From positions 186,001 through 250,000 of the forward strand of contig NZ_JBJHDO010000001.1 in NCBI RefSeq assembly GCF_050958605.1: 64,000 bases of DNA, written 5' to 3'. This document shows, one piece after another, positions 45,521 to 55,071 of the stretch. Position numbers and translations under genes: made by a program. Source of the stretch: G016756615 sp050958605 (GTDB lineage: Bacteria > Pseudomonadota > Alphaproteobacteria > Rhizobiales > Rhizobiaceae). Every line of letters begins with the position of its first letter. Position 1 is the first letter of the stretch. Below the pieces are notes generated by a model. The model saw only the letters and a list, made by a program, of their open reading frames with translations, was not told where the DNA came from and ran no database searches.

Positions 45521-45692
45521 AGATCGATTGGCTTCTATGCACGCTGTCGCTCCAAAGGCGGGATGAGCGAGGCTTGTACCGTCGTTCACATCCAGTGGCG
45601 TGGACGGAACGCCTCGAACGATGCCCGGGGCTTCCCTTCGCCGCAATAAACTCTACAGTTGCAGTCAGGTTTATTGCCGGGAGATTCGGGTG

Positions 45693-45977
45693 ATGTGGCG
45701 CAAAGTCTTCCTCCTTGGCGCGATAACGGCGTTGGTCAGCGGCTGCATGACCGCCGAGGAACAACGCGCCGCCGACGAAGCGAAATGCCGCTCCTACGGC
45801 TTCGCGAAGCGCAACGACGCCTTTGCCGAATGCATGCAGCGCATCGATCTCGACCGCAGCGCCAATGCGCGAGCCAACCTGTATGACTATTGGGGCCGAC
45901 CCTACTATCCCTATAGCCGCTACTACTATCTGAACCGGGCAAACGTCGCCGATCGAGCGGCCGAGAAGGGTCGGTAG
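45693..45977 (+). CDS. Small putative lipoprotein
   Basis: A 94-residue protein from ATG 45693. The hydrophobic N-terminus ends in a lipobox-like LVSGC (Cys18). Two further cysteines (AKCRSYGF, FAECMQ) are spaced as in short alphaproteobacterial exported proteins. A Tyr-rich tail (YDYWGRPYYPYSRYYYL) follows. The function is unknown. It ends 9 bp from the convergent CAP-domain gene. Confidence 0.65.
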   Translation: MWRKVFLLGAITALVSGCMTAEEQRAADEAKCRSYGFAKRNDAFAECMQRIDLDRSANARANLYDYWGRPYYPYSRYYYLNRANVADRAAEKGR

Positions 45978-45986
45978 GGCACCCGG

Positions 45987-46484
45987 TTATCTGCCGAGAA
46001 CCAACGCCCAGTAGCGGCGGCGGGTATCTTTGGCTTCGCGCGCATAGGCGAGACCGAAGCGCGAGAAGCGGGGGTCGAGCATGTTCCTGCGATGGCCCGG
46101 GGAGTTCATCCAGCGGGTGAACAATTCATCTGGTGCCATCCCGCCATAGGCAATATTTTCCGCCGCCGCTCCGCCAATGCCGTTAGCTCTCATGCGAGTG
46201 GCGAAATCCTTGCCCCAGCCGGTCGTGTGATCCATGCGTCCACTTTGGGCCATATAGGCCGCCTGCTGGAGAGCGGCCTTTTCCAGCATTGGATCGGAAT
46301 GAAGCGGTGGCAGGCCGTGTTCGGAACGGATCGTGGCGAGATAGTCCTCGCCGGTCTTGCCGTCGGCTGCCATCTCTCCGACGTCCTGCACCGACTGACA
46401 AGCCGTCAGCGACAGCACCAGCGATGCGCTTCCCGCCTTGATCAGCCAGCGCCGATCGGCGTCCTTCAGTTTTTTCACCTGCAT
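45987..46484 (-). CDS. CAP-domain (SCP/PR1-like) lipoprotein
   Basis: A 165-residue protein. The signal has a twin-arginine-like DRRWLIKAGSA and a lipobox LTAC (Cys near 29). The CAP domain covers about 45-160: LATIRSEHGLPPL, ALQQAAYMAQSGRMDHT, AENIAYGG and the diagnostic WMNSPGHRRNMLDPRFSRFGLAYA. Such proteins are exported; in bacteria their activity is mostly unknown. Confidence 0.88.
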   Translation of the reverse strand: MQVKKLKDADRRWLIKAGSASLVLSLTACQSVQDVGEMAADGKTGEDYLATIRSEHGLPPLHSDPMLEKAALQQAAYMAQSGRMDHTTGWGKDFATRMRANGIGGAAAENIAYGGMAPDELFTRWMNSPGHRRNMLDPRFSRFGLAYAREAKDTRRRYWALVLGR

Positions 46485-46790
46485 GACTTGAGACTTACCC
46501 CCAATGTGCGGGGCACACTCATTCGGGAATCATGGCATTGTTTGGGCTTGGCGAGCGTCCGCTATCGGCATTTGGACGCGAAACGGCATGCTTTAGAGCA
46601 TTTCGCAGCCGACCGGATTCGGTCGGCGTCGCGAGAATGCGGCAAAAACAAAGCCCTAAAGCGTGGCACCCGAAGCCGATTGCCAGCGACACGCTTTAAG
46701 TCTCGATACTTTTCGGAGCGATATTTTCGGCTTGTGGCAAGGCGCCATTGACGAGTGCTGAAGTGTCGCAAGGCGATCGATGGTTAGCTG
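46485..46790. other. 306-bp intergenic region with a rhizobial-type dispersed repeat
   Basis: No gene is visible. About 46590-46700 contains AGAGCATTTCGCAG, facing CGGATTCGGTCGGC hairpins and a CTAAAGCGT box, a pattern familiar from intergenic repeats of Rhizobiales. It separates the CAP gene from ureG. Confidence 0.4.
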
Positions 46791-47411
46791 TCAACGCACC
46801 ACCAGGCCGCCGGCTCGTTCGATGAAGCCGATGATCTCGTCCAGGCCCCGCTGCCGTAGCATGTCGGTGAATACGTATGGCTTGTCGTTGCGCTGAGCTT
46901 TGGTGTCACGATCCATGACGTCGAGATCGGCTCCGACATACGGTGCCAAATCTGCCTTGTTGATGATCAGCAGATCGGATCGCGTGATCCCTGGCCCACC
47001 TTTGCGCGGGATCTTCTCACCTTGGCAGACTGAAATCACATAGATGGTCAAGTCGGCGAGATCGGGCGAGAATGTCGCTGCCAGGTTGTCTCCGCCCGAC
47101 TCGATGAAGACGATGTCGAGATCGGGATGGCGCCTGGTCATTTCGCTGATTGCCTGCAGATTGATCGTCGCGTCCTCCCGGATAGCGGTATGGGGACAGC
47201 CGCCGGTCTCGACGCCGATGATGCGGTCTTCGGGCAGCGCTTGGAGCCGGTTGAGAATAAGCGCGTCTTCCTTGGTGTAGATGTCGTTTGTGACGACCGC
47301 GACCGAATAGCGGTCCCGCATGGCCTTGCACAGCATTTCGGTGACTGTGGTCTTGCCGGAGCCGACCGGCCCTCCGATACCGACGCGAAGCGGTCCGTTG
47401 GGTGATGTCAT
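46791..47411 (-). CDS. ureG: Urease accessory GTPase
   Basis: GTPase that powers nickel insertion into urease with UreD, UreF and UreE. It has 206 residues. P-loop GGPVGSGKT is at 13-21. NDIYTKEDA, ETGGCPHTAIRED (containing the nickel-binding CPH), IFIESGGDNL and NKADLAPYVG are conserved. It lies 12 bp after ureE on the minus strand, divergent from the other urease genes. Confidence 0.97.
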   Translation of the reverse strand: MTSPNGPLRVGIGGPVGSGKTTVTEMLCKAMRDRYSVAVVTNDIYTKEDALILNRLQALPEDRIIGVETGGCPHTAIREDATINLQAISEMTRRHPDLDIVFIESGGDNLAATFSPDLADLTIYVISVCQGEKIPRKGGPGITRSDLLIINKADLAPYVGADLDVMDRDTKAQRNDKPYVFTDMLRQRGLDEIIGFIERAGGLVVR

Positions 47412-47423
47412 GGCGAACTCCTG

Positions 47424-47948
47424 TCAGTCGTGATGATGACTTGGCTGGTGGGAATGATCGTGATGATGGTGGCCATCATCATGGCTGTGTCCGCCTTGGC
47501 CATGACCATGCGAGTGTGTGCCGTGATAGGCGCCGCGCACCGGCTGGAACGGTTCGACGATCTCGCTCACCTTCGCGCCCAACCCTTCCAGCATCGACTT
47601 GATGACATGGTCGCGCAAGATGACGATGCGGGTTTCTTCGATCTGTGCCGGTAAATGGCGGTTTCCGAGATGCCATGCCAATTGCATGAGATGTAAACCG
47701 TTCTGTCCGCTGATCTCGTAGAGCTGCTCCTTCGCAGCAATGATCTCCACCGAGCGGCCGTCCTCCAGCACCAGCAAGTCGCCGTGATGGAAGGCTATCG
47801 CTTCGGGCAGATCGACCAGAACATCCAGGCCGTTTCGCAGCGCCAGAACTTTGCGGCGCAGGTGCCTTTCGTCATGTGCCAGCACGACGACATCGAAGGG
47901 CGAGCCGGAGGAGTGGCCGGCATGGTGATGGGATACGACGCGAAGCAT
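47424..47948 (-). CDS. ureE: Urease nickel metallochaperone
   Basis: A 174-residue protein from ATG 47948, with AGGAG 6 bp upstream; the frame continues to a TTG at 47963. The peptide-binding N-terminal domain is followed by LAWHLGNRHLPAQI, which contains the nickel-binding His, and DHVIKSMLEGLGA. The C-terminal 30 residues are very His-rich (ending HQPSHHHD) and should store nickel. First gene of the ureE-ureG pair. Confidence 0.95.
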   Translation of the reverse strand: MLRVVSHHHAGHSSGSPFDVVVLAHDERHLRRKVLALRNGLDVLVDLPEAIAFHHGDLLVLEDGRSVEIIAAKEQLYEISGQNGLHLMQLAWHLGNRHLPAQIEETRIVILRDHVIKSMLEGLGAKVSEIVEPFQPVRGAYHGTHSHGHGQGGHSHDDGHHHHDHSHQPSHHHD

Positions 47949-48134
47949 TGCAGGCTCCTTCAAGGTCGTTCGGGGTATGGGCCCATGGATTGGAACCGAC
48001 TATAGCCAGCCCGGTGGATCTTCCAAGAGCACGGGCGCCATATAGTTGTGGCCGCTCAATGCAATGCTGCCGGTTGACTGTTGTGGATCAAGCGGACATG
48101 CATGAGGCAAGACGCTTCCCCGGGCAGACAATTT

Positions 48135-48821
48135 ATGGACAAACAAGGCTTGGCCGATCCGATCCCATCGCTTCACCTGCTTCGCCTTGTGAGCCCAAGC
48201 CTGCCGGTTGGCGGCTTTTCCTATTCGCGCGGCCTCGAAGCCGCGGTTCGGCACGGCTGGGTGACAACCGAAGCGGCCGCCCAGGAGTGGATCCTCGGCA
48301 CGCTCGAAAACACTTTCGCAGCGCTCGACGCGCCGATATTCCTGCGCATGATGGCGGCACTCGCCGCCGGCGACGACGAGAATCTCCTACGCCGCGACGC
48401 GTGGCTCAGGGCGAGCCGCGAAAGCCGTGAGATCCAGGCCGAGGACCGTCTGATGGGCGATGCCTTGCTTCGCCTGCTCGCCGATCTCGCGCCCGCTACT
48501 GCAGGGCGCTATGTGGGCCGCGCGCTCTGTTATCCCACCGCCTTCGCGATTGCCGCACATCATTGGCGCATCGCTCCGTCGCAGGCTCTCGAGGGACTGA
48601 TGTGGGCGGTGACCGAAGGGCAGGTTTCAGCAGCCGTTCGGCTGGTTCCGCTTGGTCAGACGGCGGGCCAGAGAATCCTGGTGAATGCCGTGGAAGTGAT
48701 CGAACGCGGCGCCCGACGAGCCGAATTCCTGCGAGACGACGAGATCGGCAACACCGCCATCGGTGTCGCTATCGCCAGTGCCTGGCACGAGGATCAATAC
48801 AGCCGGCTTTTCCGTTCTTGA
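48135..48821 (+). CDS. ureF: Urease accessory protein UreF
   Basis: GTPase-activating partner of UreG in the urease maturation complex. It has 228 residues from ATG 48135 (MDKQGLADPIPSLHLLRLVSPSLPVGGFSYSRGLE). ATG 48102 is an alternative; no start has a strong ribosome site. SPSLPVGGFSYSRGLE and the RESREIQAEDRLMGDALL region are diagnostic. A 195-bp gap with nothing recognised precedes ureD. Confidence 0.92.
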   Translation: MDKQGLADPIPSLHLLRLVSPSLPVGGFSYSRGLEAAVRHGWVTTEAAAQEWILGTLENTFAALDAPIFLRMMAALAAGDDENLLRRDAWLRASRESREIQAEDRLMGDALLRLLADLAPATAGRYVGRALCYPTAFAIAAHHWRIAPSQALEGLMWAVTEGQVSAAVRLVPLGQTAGQRILVNAVEVIERGARRAEFLRDDEIGNTAIGVAIASAWHEDQYSRLFRS

Positions 48822-49016
48822 GGCCGCCCACTGCCGGAATGCCAGGACTGGTCAGGCGCCGGCCCTCCTGTCTTGCTTCCCCACAGCGTCAAGTATAGTC
48901 TGGCACTCGTCAAAGCTGTGGCCGTTCCCGGCCGCCCAACGACCTGACGGAGACCGACTGCTCATGCAGGCGCCGGCTTTTACGAGGCCCCGGCAATGTG
49001 TCGTGGACGAACGGCG

Positions 49017-49868
49017 ATGACGTCGCTGTCCTTCCACGGCACTTCGGAACGTCGGTGGCGGGCCGAACTGGATTTAAGGTTCGAGGTCGCCGGAGCGTTA
49101 ACCCGGCTCACACATAGGCGTCATCTTGGGCCGCTGGTCGTGCAGCGGCCGTTCCATCCGGAAAGTGACGGGACCTGCCATGTCTACCTCTTGCATCCGC
49201 CCGGGGGAGTCGCGGGAGGAGACAGCCTGCAGTTCGAATTTCAATTGGCTGAAGACGCGCGCGTCGTGCTGACGACGCCCGGAGCAACCAAGTTCTACAG
49301 AAGCGTTGCCGACAGGGGAATGCAGCACAGCGTCATCGATATCGGGCCGCGGGCGGTTTGCGAGTATCTTCCGCAGGAAGCCATCATCTTCGACGGGGCG
49401 AGCACCGAAATCAGCACCCGGGTCACCATCGCCGACACAGGAGCTTACCTTGGCTGGGACCTTGTCTGCCTCGGCCGACCCGCGGCGAACGAACGCTTCC
49501 GTTCCGGGAAAATTACCCAGAGCGTCGAGATCTGGCGGAACGGCAGGCCGATATGGTTCGAGCGGTTTCAATTGCCGGGCGGTTCACCTCTCCAGGACGC
49601 ATCCTACGCACTGGCCGGGCATCCGGTGTTCGGCACCATGGTTTATGCCGGGCCGTTGACGGAGGGGTTATCGGAACTGGTGCGCCAGGCTGCGGGAGAA
49701 ACAAGCGGCTGTCTCTTTTCGGTCAGCCAGCTCGACGATGTCGTCGTGTGCCGTTACCTCGGCCCGCATGCCGAACAGGGAAAGATGCTTTTCACCCGCG
49801 CATGGGCCGTGCTGCGGACGGCGCTTCAGTCGAAGCCAGCCTCCACGCCCCGAATATGGGCGACATGA
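49017..49868 (+). CDS. ureD: Urease accessory protein UreD
   Basis: Scaffold that binds apo-urease and channels nickel. It has 283 residues from ATG 49017. LHPPGGVAGGDSLQFEF and TTPGATKFYRS are the UreD/UreH signatures, and LPQEAIIFDGAS is also conserved. ureA follows after 27 bp with a GAGAGGG site. Confidence 0.94.
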   Translation: MTSLSFHGTSERRWRAELDLRFEVAGALTRLTHRRHLGPLVVQRPFHPESDGTCHVYLLHPPGGVAGGDSLQFEFQLAEDARVVLTTPGATKFYRSVADRGMQHSVIDIGPRAVCEYLPQEAIIFDGASTEISTRVTIADTGAYLGWDLVCLGRPAANERFRSGKITQSVEIWRNGRPIWFERFQLPGGSPLQDASYALAGHPVFGTMVYAGPLTEGLSELVRQAAGETSGCLFSVSQLDDVVVCRYLGPHAEQGKMLFTRAWAVLRTALQSKPASTPRIWAT

Positions 49869-49895
49869 TCTTCGTTTGAGAGAGGGATCCCCGCC

Positions 49896-50198
49896 ATGGA
49901 ACTATCGCCACGCGAGAAGGACAAGCTTCTGCTTTTCACGGCAGCTCTGCTGGCCGAGCGGCGCAAGCAGCGCGGCCTGAAGCTGAACTATCCGGAAGCG
50001 GTGGCCTACATCTCCGGGGCCATACTGGAAGGCGCACGAGACGGCAAAAGCGTCGCCGAACTCATGTCATTCGGGGCAACGTTGCTTACGCGCGCCGACG
50101 TGATGGAAGGCGTCCCGGAAATGATCCACGATGTCCAGGTGGAAGCGACCTTTCCCGACGGCACCAAGCTGGTGACCGTCCACAATCCGATACCGTGA
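49896..50198 (+). CDS. ureA: Urease gamma subunit
   Basis: Smallest structural subunit, 100 residues, full length. MELSPREKDKLLLFTAALLAERR, LKLNYPEAVAYI and LMSFGATLLTRADVMEGVPEMI match the family throughout. It is 10 bp from ureB. Confidence 0.97.
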   Translation: MELSPREKDKLLLFTAALLAERRKQRGLKLNYPEAVAYISGAILEGARDGKSVAELMSFGATLLTRADVMEGVPEMIHDVQVEATFPDGTKLVTVHNPIP

Positions 50199-50208
50199 GG
50201 AGGCTGAC

Positions 50209-50520
50209 ATGATCCCGGGTGAGTTCATCCTTGAAGACGGCGATATCGAGCTGAATGCCGGCCGCGACAAGCGGGAAATCGCCGTGGCTAATTCCGGCGA
50301 CCGGCCGATACAGGTTGGCTCTCATTATCACTTCTTTGAAACCAACGAGGCACTGGTCTTCGATCGCGAGCAGACGAAGGGCTTCCGACTCAACATTCCG
50401 GCCGGTACGGCCGTGCGCTTCGAGCCGGGCCAGCAGCGCACCGTGGAGCTTGTCGCCCTCGCCGGGGAGCGCGTCGTTTACGGCTTCGTTGCGAAGGTCA
50501 TGGGCAAATTGGGGAACTGA
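50209..50520 (+). CDS. ureB: Urease beta subunit
   Basis: A 103-residue structural subunit preceded by GAGGAGG. MIPGEFILEDGDIELNAGR, VANSGDRPIQVGSHYHFFETN and FEPGQQRTVELVALAG are standard. ureC starts 3 bp after its stop. Confidence 0.97.
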   Translation: MIPGEFILEDGDIELNAGRDKREIAVANSGDRPIQVGSHYHFFETNEALVFDREQTKGFRLNIPAGTAVRFEPGQQRTVELVALAGERVVYGFVAKVMGKLGN

Positions 50521-50523
50521 GAC

Positions 50524-52227
50524 ATGGCGACAATCACGCGCAAGACATACGCTGATCTCTACGGCCCCACCAAAGGCGACAGGATTCGACTGGCGGATAC
50601 CGAACTGCTGATCGAGATCGAAGATGATCGCACGACTTATGGCGACGAAGTCAGCTTCGGTGGCGGCAAGGTTATCCGCGACGGAATGGGACAAAGCCAG
50701 CGCCTCGCCGCCGAGGTCGTCGACCTGGTGATCACCAACGTCGTCATTCTCGACCACTGGGGCATCGTGAAGGCCGATGTCGGCATCAAGAACGGCCGCA
50801 TCGCCGGAATCGGCAAATCCGGAAATCCCGATATCCAGCCCAACGTCGATATCGTCATCGGCCCGGGGACGGACGTGATCGCAGGCGAGGGGAAGATCGT
50901 CACCGCCGGTGCCATCGACACGCATATTCACTTCATCTGTCCGCAGCAGGCCGAAGAGGCCTTGGCGAGCGGAACGACGACACTGGTCGGAGGTGGAACC
51001 GGTCCTTCGGTCGGAACGCTGGCAACGACCGTCACGCCCGGTCCCTGGAATATCCATCGTATGCTCGAGGCATTGGAGGACCTTCCAATCAATGTAGGGC
51101 TCCTGGGCAAGGGCAACGCCAGTCTGCCGCAACCGCTGCACGAGCAGATACGCGCCGGCGTCGTCGGCCTCAAGTTGCATGAGGATTGGGGCACCACGCC
51201 TGCCGCGATCGACAATTGCCTGACTGTCGCCGACCTTGAAGACATCCAGGTCGCCCTCCACACGGACACGCTCAACGAGAGCGGCTTCGTGAAGGACAGT
51301 TTTGCGGCAATGAAAGGCCGGGCGATCCATAGCTTTCACACCGAAGGCGCGGGTGGGGGCCATGCCCCGGACATCATCACGGCATGCGGCCAGGAGAATA
51401 TCCTGCCGTCCTCGACCAATCCGACGCGGCCCTATACCGTCAACACGATCGACGAGCATCTCGACATGCTCATGGTATGCCACCACCTCTCGCCGTCGAT
51501 CCCGGAGGATGTCGCCTTCGCCGAAAGCCGCATCCGGAAGGAGACCATCGCCGCCGAGGATATCCTGCATGACCTGGGCGCATTGAGCATCATGTCGTCG
51601 GACTCGCAGGCGATGGGACGCATCGGCGAGACCACGCTGCGCTGCTGGCAGACGGCGCACAAAATGAAGGTCCAGCGCGGACCGCTTCCGGAAGACAGTG
51701 AACGCAACGACAATTTCCGTGCCAAGCGCTATGTCGCGAAATACACCATCAACCCCGCCATCACGCACGGCTTCGCCCATGAGATTGGGTCTATCGAGAT
51801 GGGTAAGCGGGCCGACCTCGTTCTTTGGAGCCCGGCTTTCTTCGGGGTGAAACCGTCACTCGTCCTGCTTGGCGGCATGATTGCGATGGCGCCAATGGGC
51901 GATCCCAACGCTTCGATTTCGACGCCGCAGCCGGTTCATTATCGGCCGATGTACGGCGTCATGGGCCGTGCGCGGAAATCCACCGGCGTGACATTTGTCT
52001 CGAAGGCCGCGCTCGACGACGGGATCGGCGACAAGCTGCGGCTCGAAAAGGCGCTGGTAGCCGTTCGAGGCACCCGAACGATCCGCAAGAAGGACATGAT
52101 CCATAACCATCTGACACCGAACATCGAAGTAGACCCGCAGAATTTCGAGGTGCGTGTCGACGGCCAGATCATAACCTGCGAGCCGGCCAAGGTCCTGCCG
52201 ATGGCGCAGCGCTATTTCCTGTTCTGA
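50524..52227 (+). CDS. ureC: Urease alpha subunit (catalytic)
   Basis: Hydrolyses urea to ammonia and carbamate at a di-nickel site. It has 567 residues. The HIH pair in IDTHIHFICPQ, the carbamylated lysine K217 (GLKLHEDWG) and the catalytic flap MVCHHLSPSIPEDVAFAESRIR are all present at usual positions. The full-length, undamaged sequence implies an active enzyme. It is followed by a urea transporter gene. Confidence 0.98.
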   Translation: MATITRKTYADLYGPTKGDRIRLADTELLIEIEDDRTTYGDEVSFGGGKVIRDGMGQSQRLAAEVVDLVITNVVILDHWGIVKADVGIKNGRIAGIGKSGNPDIQPNVDIVIGPGTDVIAGEGKIVTAGAIDTHIHFICPQQAEEALASGTTTLVGGGTGPSVGTLATTVTPGPWNIHRMLEALEDLPINVGLLGKGNASLPQPLHEQIRAGVVGLKLHEDWGTTPAAIDNCLTVADLEDIQVALHTDTLNESGFVKDSFAAMKGRAIHSFHTEGAGGGHAPDIITACGQENILPSSTNPTRPYTVNTIDEHLDMLMVCHHLSPSIPEDVAFAESRIRKETIAAEDILHDLGALSIMSSDSQAMGRIGETTLRCWQTAHKMKVQRGPLPEDSERNDNFRAKRYVAKYTINPAITHGFAHEIGSIEMGKRADLVLWSPAFFGVKPSLVLLGGMIAMAPMGDPNASISTPQPVHYRPMYGVMGRARKSTGVTFVSKAALDDGIGDKLRLEKALVAVRGTRTIRKKDMIHNHLTPNIEVDPQNFEVRVDGQIITCEPAKVLPMAQRYFLF

Positions 52228-52307
52228 CGGGAATACGTGAAGCGAGACATGGGTGAGTCCTCCCTGCTGTTTGTGGCTCGATGACATTAAGTTCGAGGAG
52301 AGGAGCC

Positions 52308-53342
52308 TTGGACCAGAATCGATTTCGGGATCATCCCACCCTCGGCTTCTTCGACTGGGTGCTGCGCGGCGTCGGTCAGGTCGTCTTCCAGAACAATCCG
52401 ATCTCGGGCCTGATCATTCTGGGTGCTTTATTCTACAATTCGCTGATCTACGGCTCGATTTGCATCCTGGGCGCCGTGGTGGGTACAGTAACGGCAATCG
52501 CTCTGAAGGCCGACAAGGGGCTGATCCGCGATGGATTGTTCGGCTTCAATGGCGCGCTGGTCGCACTCGCGCTCGTTGCCTTCACCAGCGCGGACTTCCG
52601 CTCCGGAGCTGTGCCATCGATCTACATGATCGTCTATATCGTCTTCGCTGCGGCTCTGACCAGCATGGTGTTTTCAACCATCGCGACCCTCTTGGGCCCG
52701 CACAAAGTGGCGGCGCTGACGATGCCCTTCGTTCTGGTCGGATGGCTGTTCCTGTTCGCGGTGTTGAAATTCGACAGTATCGAGGCCGGTCCGCTGGCCA
52801 AGCCCGTCTCGCCCGATCAGTATGCCTACGACGTCGCCTATGCCCTGCCGACATGGTACATGGGCATCGGCAACGCCATCGGCCAGATCTTCTTCCAGGA
52901 CAACTGGATCAGCGGCTACCTCATCGTGCTCGGCATTGCCGTCAATTCGCGCATCAGCGCCGGCATGGCGCTGGTCGGGGCATCTGTCGCCGCCCTTGTT
53001 GCCGTCATCTTCGGTGCGCCGGAAGGCGCGATCCGGGATGGCCTGTTTGGCTACAACGCGGCTCTGACAGCCATCGCTCTGGGCGGCTTCTTCCTCGTCC
53101 TGACAGTCCGAAGCTTCGTCTATACGCTTTTCGGCATTGTCGTGACGACATGGCTCTGGGCCTCCGTCGCGATCTTTCTGGCGCCGATCGGCATGCCGGT
53201 CCTGACGTCGACTTTCGTCATCGTGACGTGGTTCATGTTGATCGGCCAATATGGCTTCAAGGCACTCATCCCGGTGCCGCCGGCGGAGGCCACCACGCCC
53301 GAAGACAATCGCCGACGGTATCTGGAAACCCTAAGCCGTTAG
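52308..53342 (+). CDS. Urea transporter (UT family)
   Basis: Inner-membrane urea channel with about ten hydrophobic segments. TTG 52308 follows a strong GAGGAGAGGAG and gives 344 residues; ATG 52281 lacks a ribosome site but would give 353. The two internal repeats each begin with a related segment: VVFQNNPISGLIILGALFYN and IFFQDNWISGYLIVLGIAVN. Each half carries GLFGFNGAL or GLFGYNAALTAIALGG, the UT family signature. Its place after ureC fits uptake of the urease substrate. Its stop overlaps that of convergent gntP by 4 bp. Confidence 0.88.
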   Translation: MDQNRFRDHPTLGFFDWVLRGVGQVVFQNNPISGLIILGALFYNSLIYGSICILGAVVGTVTAIALKADKGLIRDGLFGFNGALVALALVAFTSADFRSGAVPSIYMIVYIVFAAALTSMVFSTIATLLGPHKVAALTMPFVLVGWLFLFAVLKFDSIEAGPLAKPVSPDQYAYDVAYALPTWYMGIGNAIGQIFFQDNWISGYLIVLGIAVNSRISAGMALVGASVAALVAVIFGAPEGAIRDGLFGYNAALTAIALGGFFLVLTVRSFVYTLFGIVVTTWLWASVAIFLAPIGMPVLTSTFVIVTWFMLIGQYGFKALIPVPPAEATTPEDNRRRYLETLSR

Positions 53343-54787
53343 AACGATCCGAACATGGAACCTAGTATGAAAACCGCCACAAGTGAGATGATCACGCCGA
53401 CGATCACTGTCATGACCATATCGAAATAACTTTCCGCATGGGTCAGCTTGCTGATTTGCAGTAAGAGCAAGACTGTCCCATTGTGCGGTAGAGCATCGAG
53501 CGTGCCCGCGCTGATTGTGGTCAAACGGTGCATCAATTCCGGATCGATGCCGTATTCCGCGGCCATGCGCATATACTCGCTTCCCAATGCATTGAGAGCG
53601 ATCGCCATCCCGCCGGACGCTGTGCCGGTAAGGGCGGCCAGCGTGTTCATGGCGACGACGAGGGACACAAGCGGGCCCCCTGGAATTTCCAGAACTGCGT
53701 CGCGGACGAGAGCGAATGCGGGTAGGGCGGCCACCACCGCGCCGAAACCCACGAGGCTTGCCACGGTCAGAATTGGAAGTACCGACGAATTCGCTCCCGC
53801 ATCCAGGCTTTCCCGGAGGCTGCCAAGACGCTTGAAGTTGAGGCCGATGACGACGAGGATCGCGGCGGCGAGCGCGATCAGAACGGCCCAGACGCCGATC
53901 GACGAACTGACATTGATGCCCCACGATTCGCTGTCCAGGAAGGAAAAGTCGATCCGGGGCAGAATGACGAGCGCCATCAGGAAATTGACGATGATAACGG
54001 TAACGAGCGGCATGGCGGCGAAGATGAACGGCGGATTGTTGTCGCTGCGCTTGCCGTGATGCAGCTCCGCCGGGTCGAAATCGCCGGTTAGCGTCGCCTG
54101 TTCACGGAGCTTTTCAGTGACGGCGCCCGCATCGTCCGTATCGTTATCGCTCACATATGTTTCGCCAGCCGCCCGGGCCTTCGCCTCCGCGCGTTGGAGC
54201 CACCACAGTCCGAAAGCCAGCGTGATTATCGAGGCAATGATACCCAAGCCAGGAGCAGCAAAGGTTGTCGTTCCGAAGTATGGCATCGGGATCGCGTTGT
54301 TGGTGGAAGGAGTGCCAGGCATGGCCGACATCGTGAATGTGAAGGCTCCCAGTCCGATTGCCGCCGGCATCAGCCGCGCGGGGATGTTCGCAGCCTTGAA
54401 CATTTCGCGTGCCATCGGCACCAGAACGAAAAACGCCACGAATACGCTGACGCCACCATAGGTCACAACCGCCGACGCTAGCACCACCGATAGCATCGTT
54501 CGGCGGGTTCCCAGCCGTTCGGTCAAAAACCGGGCGATTGAAGTGATGGAGCCGGTGTCATCCATCAGCTTCCCGAAAATGCCGCCAAGCAGGAACAGCG
54601 GAAACCACTGCGCGACAAAACGTGACGTTCCACCCATGAAGGTGGCAGTCCAATGAGGTAACAGAGGTTCGCCTGATATGAGCGCAGCGAGGAGCGCCGC
54701 TGCCGGGGACAAGAGTAGGACACTCCATCCACGATATGCCAGCCACATCAAGAGTGCCAGCGCGATCAATATTCCAAGCAATCCCAT
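53339..54787 (-). CDS. GntP-family permease
   Basis: A 482-residue inner-membrane H+-coupled transporter with about 12 spans. WFPLFLLGGIFGKLMDDTG, YGGVSVFVAFFVLVPMAREMF, MPGTPSTNNAIPMPYFGTT and ALTGTASGGMAIALNAL are GntP/citrate-type permease motifs. GntP members carry gluconate, glycerate or hydroxybutyrate; the substrate here is not evident. A charged cytoplasmic loop lies near 205-245. Confidence 0.87.
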   Translation of the reverse strand: MGLLGILIALALLMWLAYRGWSVLLLSPAAALLAALISGEPLLPHWTATFMGGTSRFVAQWFPLFLLGGIFGKLMDDTGSITSIARFLTERLGTRRTMLSVVLASAVVTYGGVSVFVAFFVLVPMAREMFKAANIPARLMPAAIGLGAFTFTMSAMPGTPSTNNAIPMPYFGTTTFAAPGLGIIASIITLAFGLWWLQRAEAKARAAGETYVSDNDTDDAGAVTEKLREQATLTGDFDPAELHHGKRSDNNPPFIFAAMPLVTVIIVNFLMALVILPRIDFSFLDSESWGINVSSSIGVWAVLIALAAAILVVIGLNFKRLGSLRESLDAGANSSVLPILTVASLVGFGAVVAALPAFALVRDAVLEIPGGPLVSLVVAMNTLAALTGTASGGMAIALNALGSEYMRMAAEYGIDPELMHRLTTISAGTLDALPHNGTVLLLLQISKLTHAESYFDMVMTVIVGVIISLVAVFILGSMFGSF

Positions 54788-55071
54788 GATCTGTCATCCT
54801 CGATGAACTGCGGCGAAGGCGCGTCACGAAAAGTACGGAAATTTACTTCGACAAACCGTTACGCTCTCAAATTAACACTCATTTATTCAAGATCTTGCGA
54901 TTAATGTGCAGCACCTCGCGTGAAAAACGATTCAGGCGACGTGCTTTAGATTCTTTGATTGTGCGCATGTCTTTTTCCTGAAACCGCTTCCTATTTTCGG
55001 GGAACATACCTTAGGCTATCGACCACACCCGTTGGTGGCGACGCGGAACTTCTCAGAGTTGGGTGACGGTT
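54788..55071. other. 284-bp AT-rich intergenic region with a rhizobial-type repeat
   Basis: No gene recognised. The stretch 54880-55010 (ATTCTTTGATTGTGCGCATG and TTTTTCCTGAAACCGCTTCC) resembles a very common Rhizobiales intergenic repeat. It probably contains the promoter of the minus-strand gntP. Confidence 0.4.
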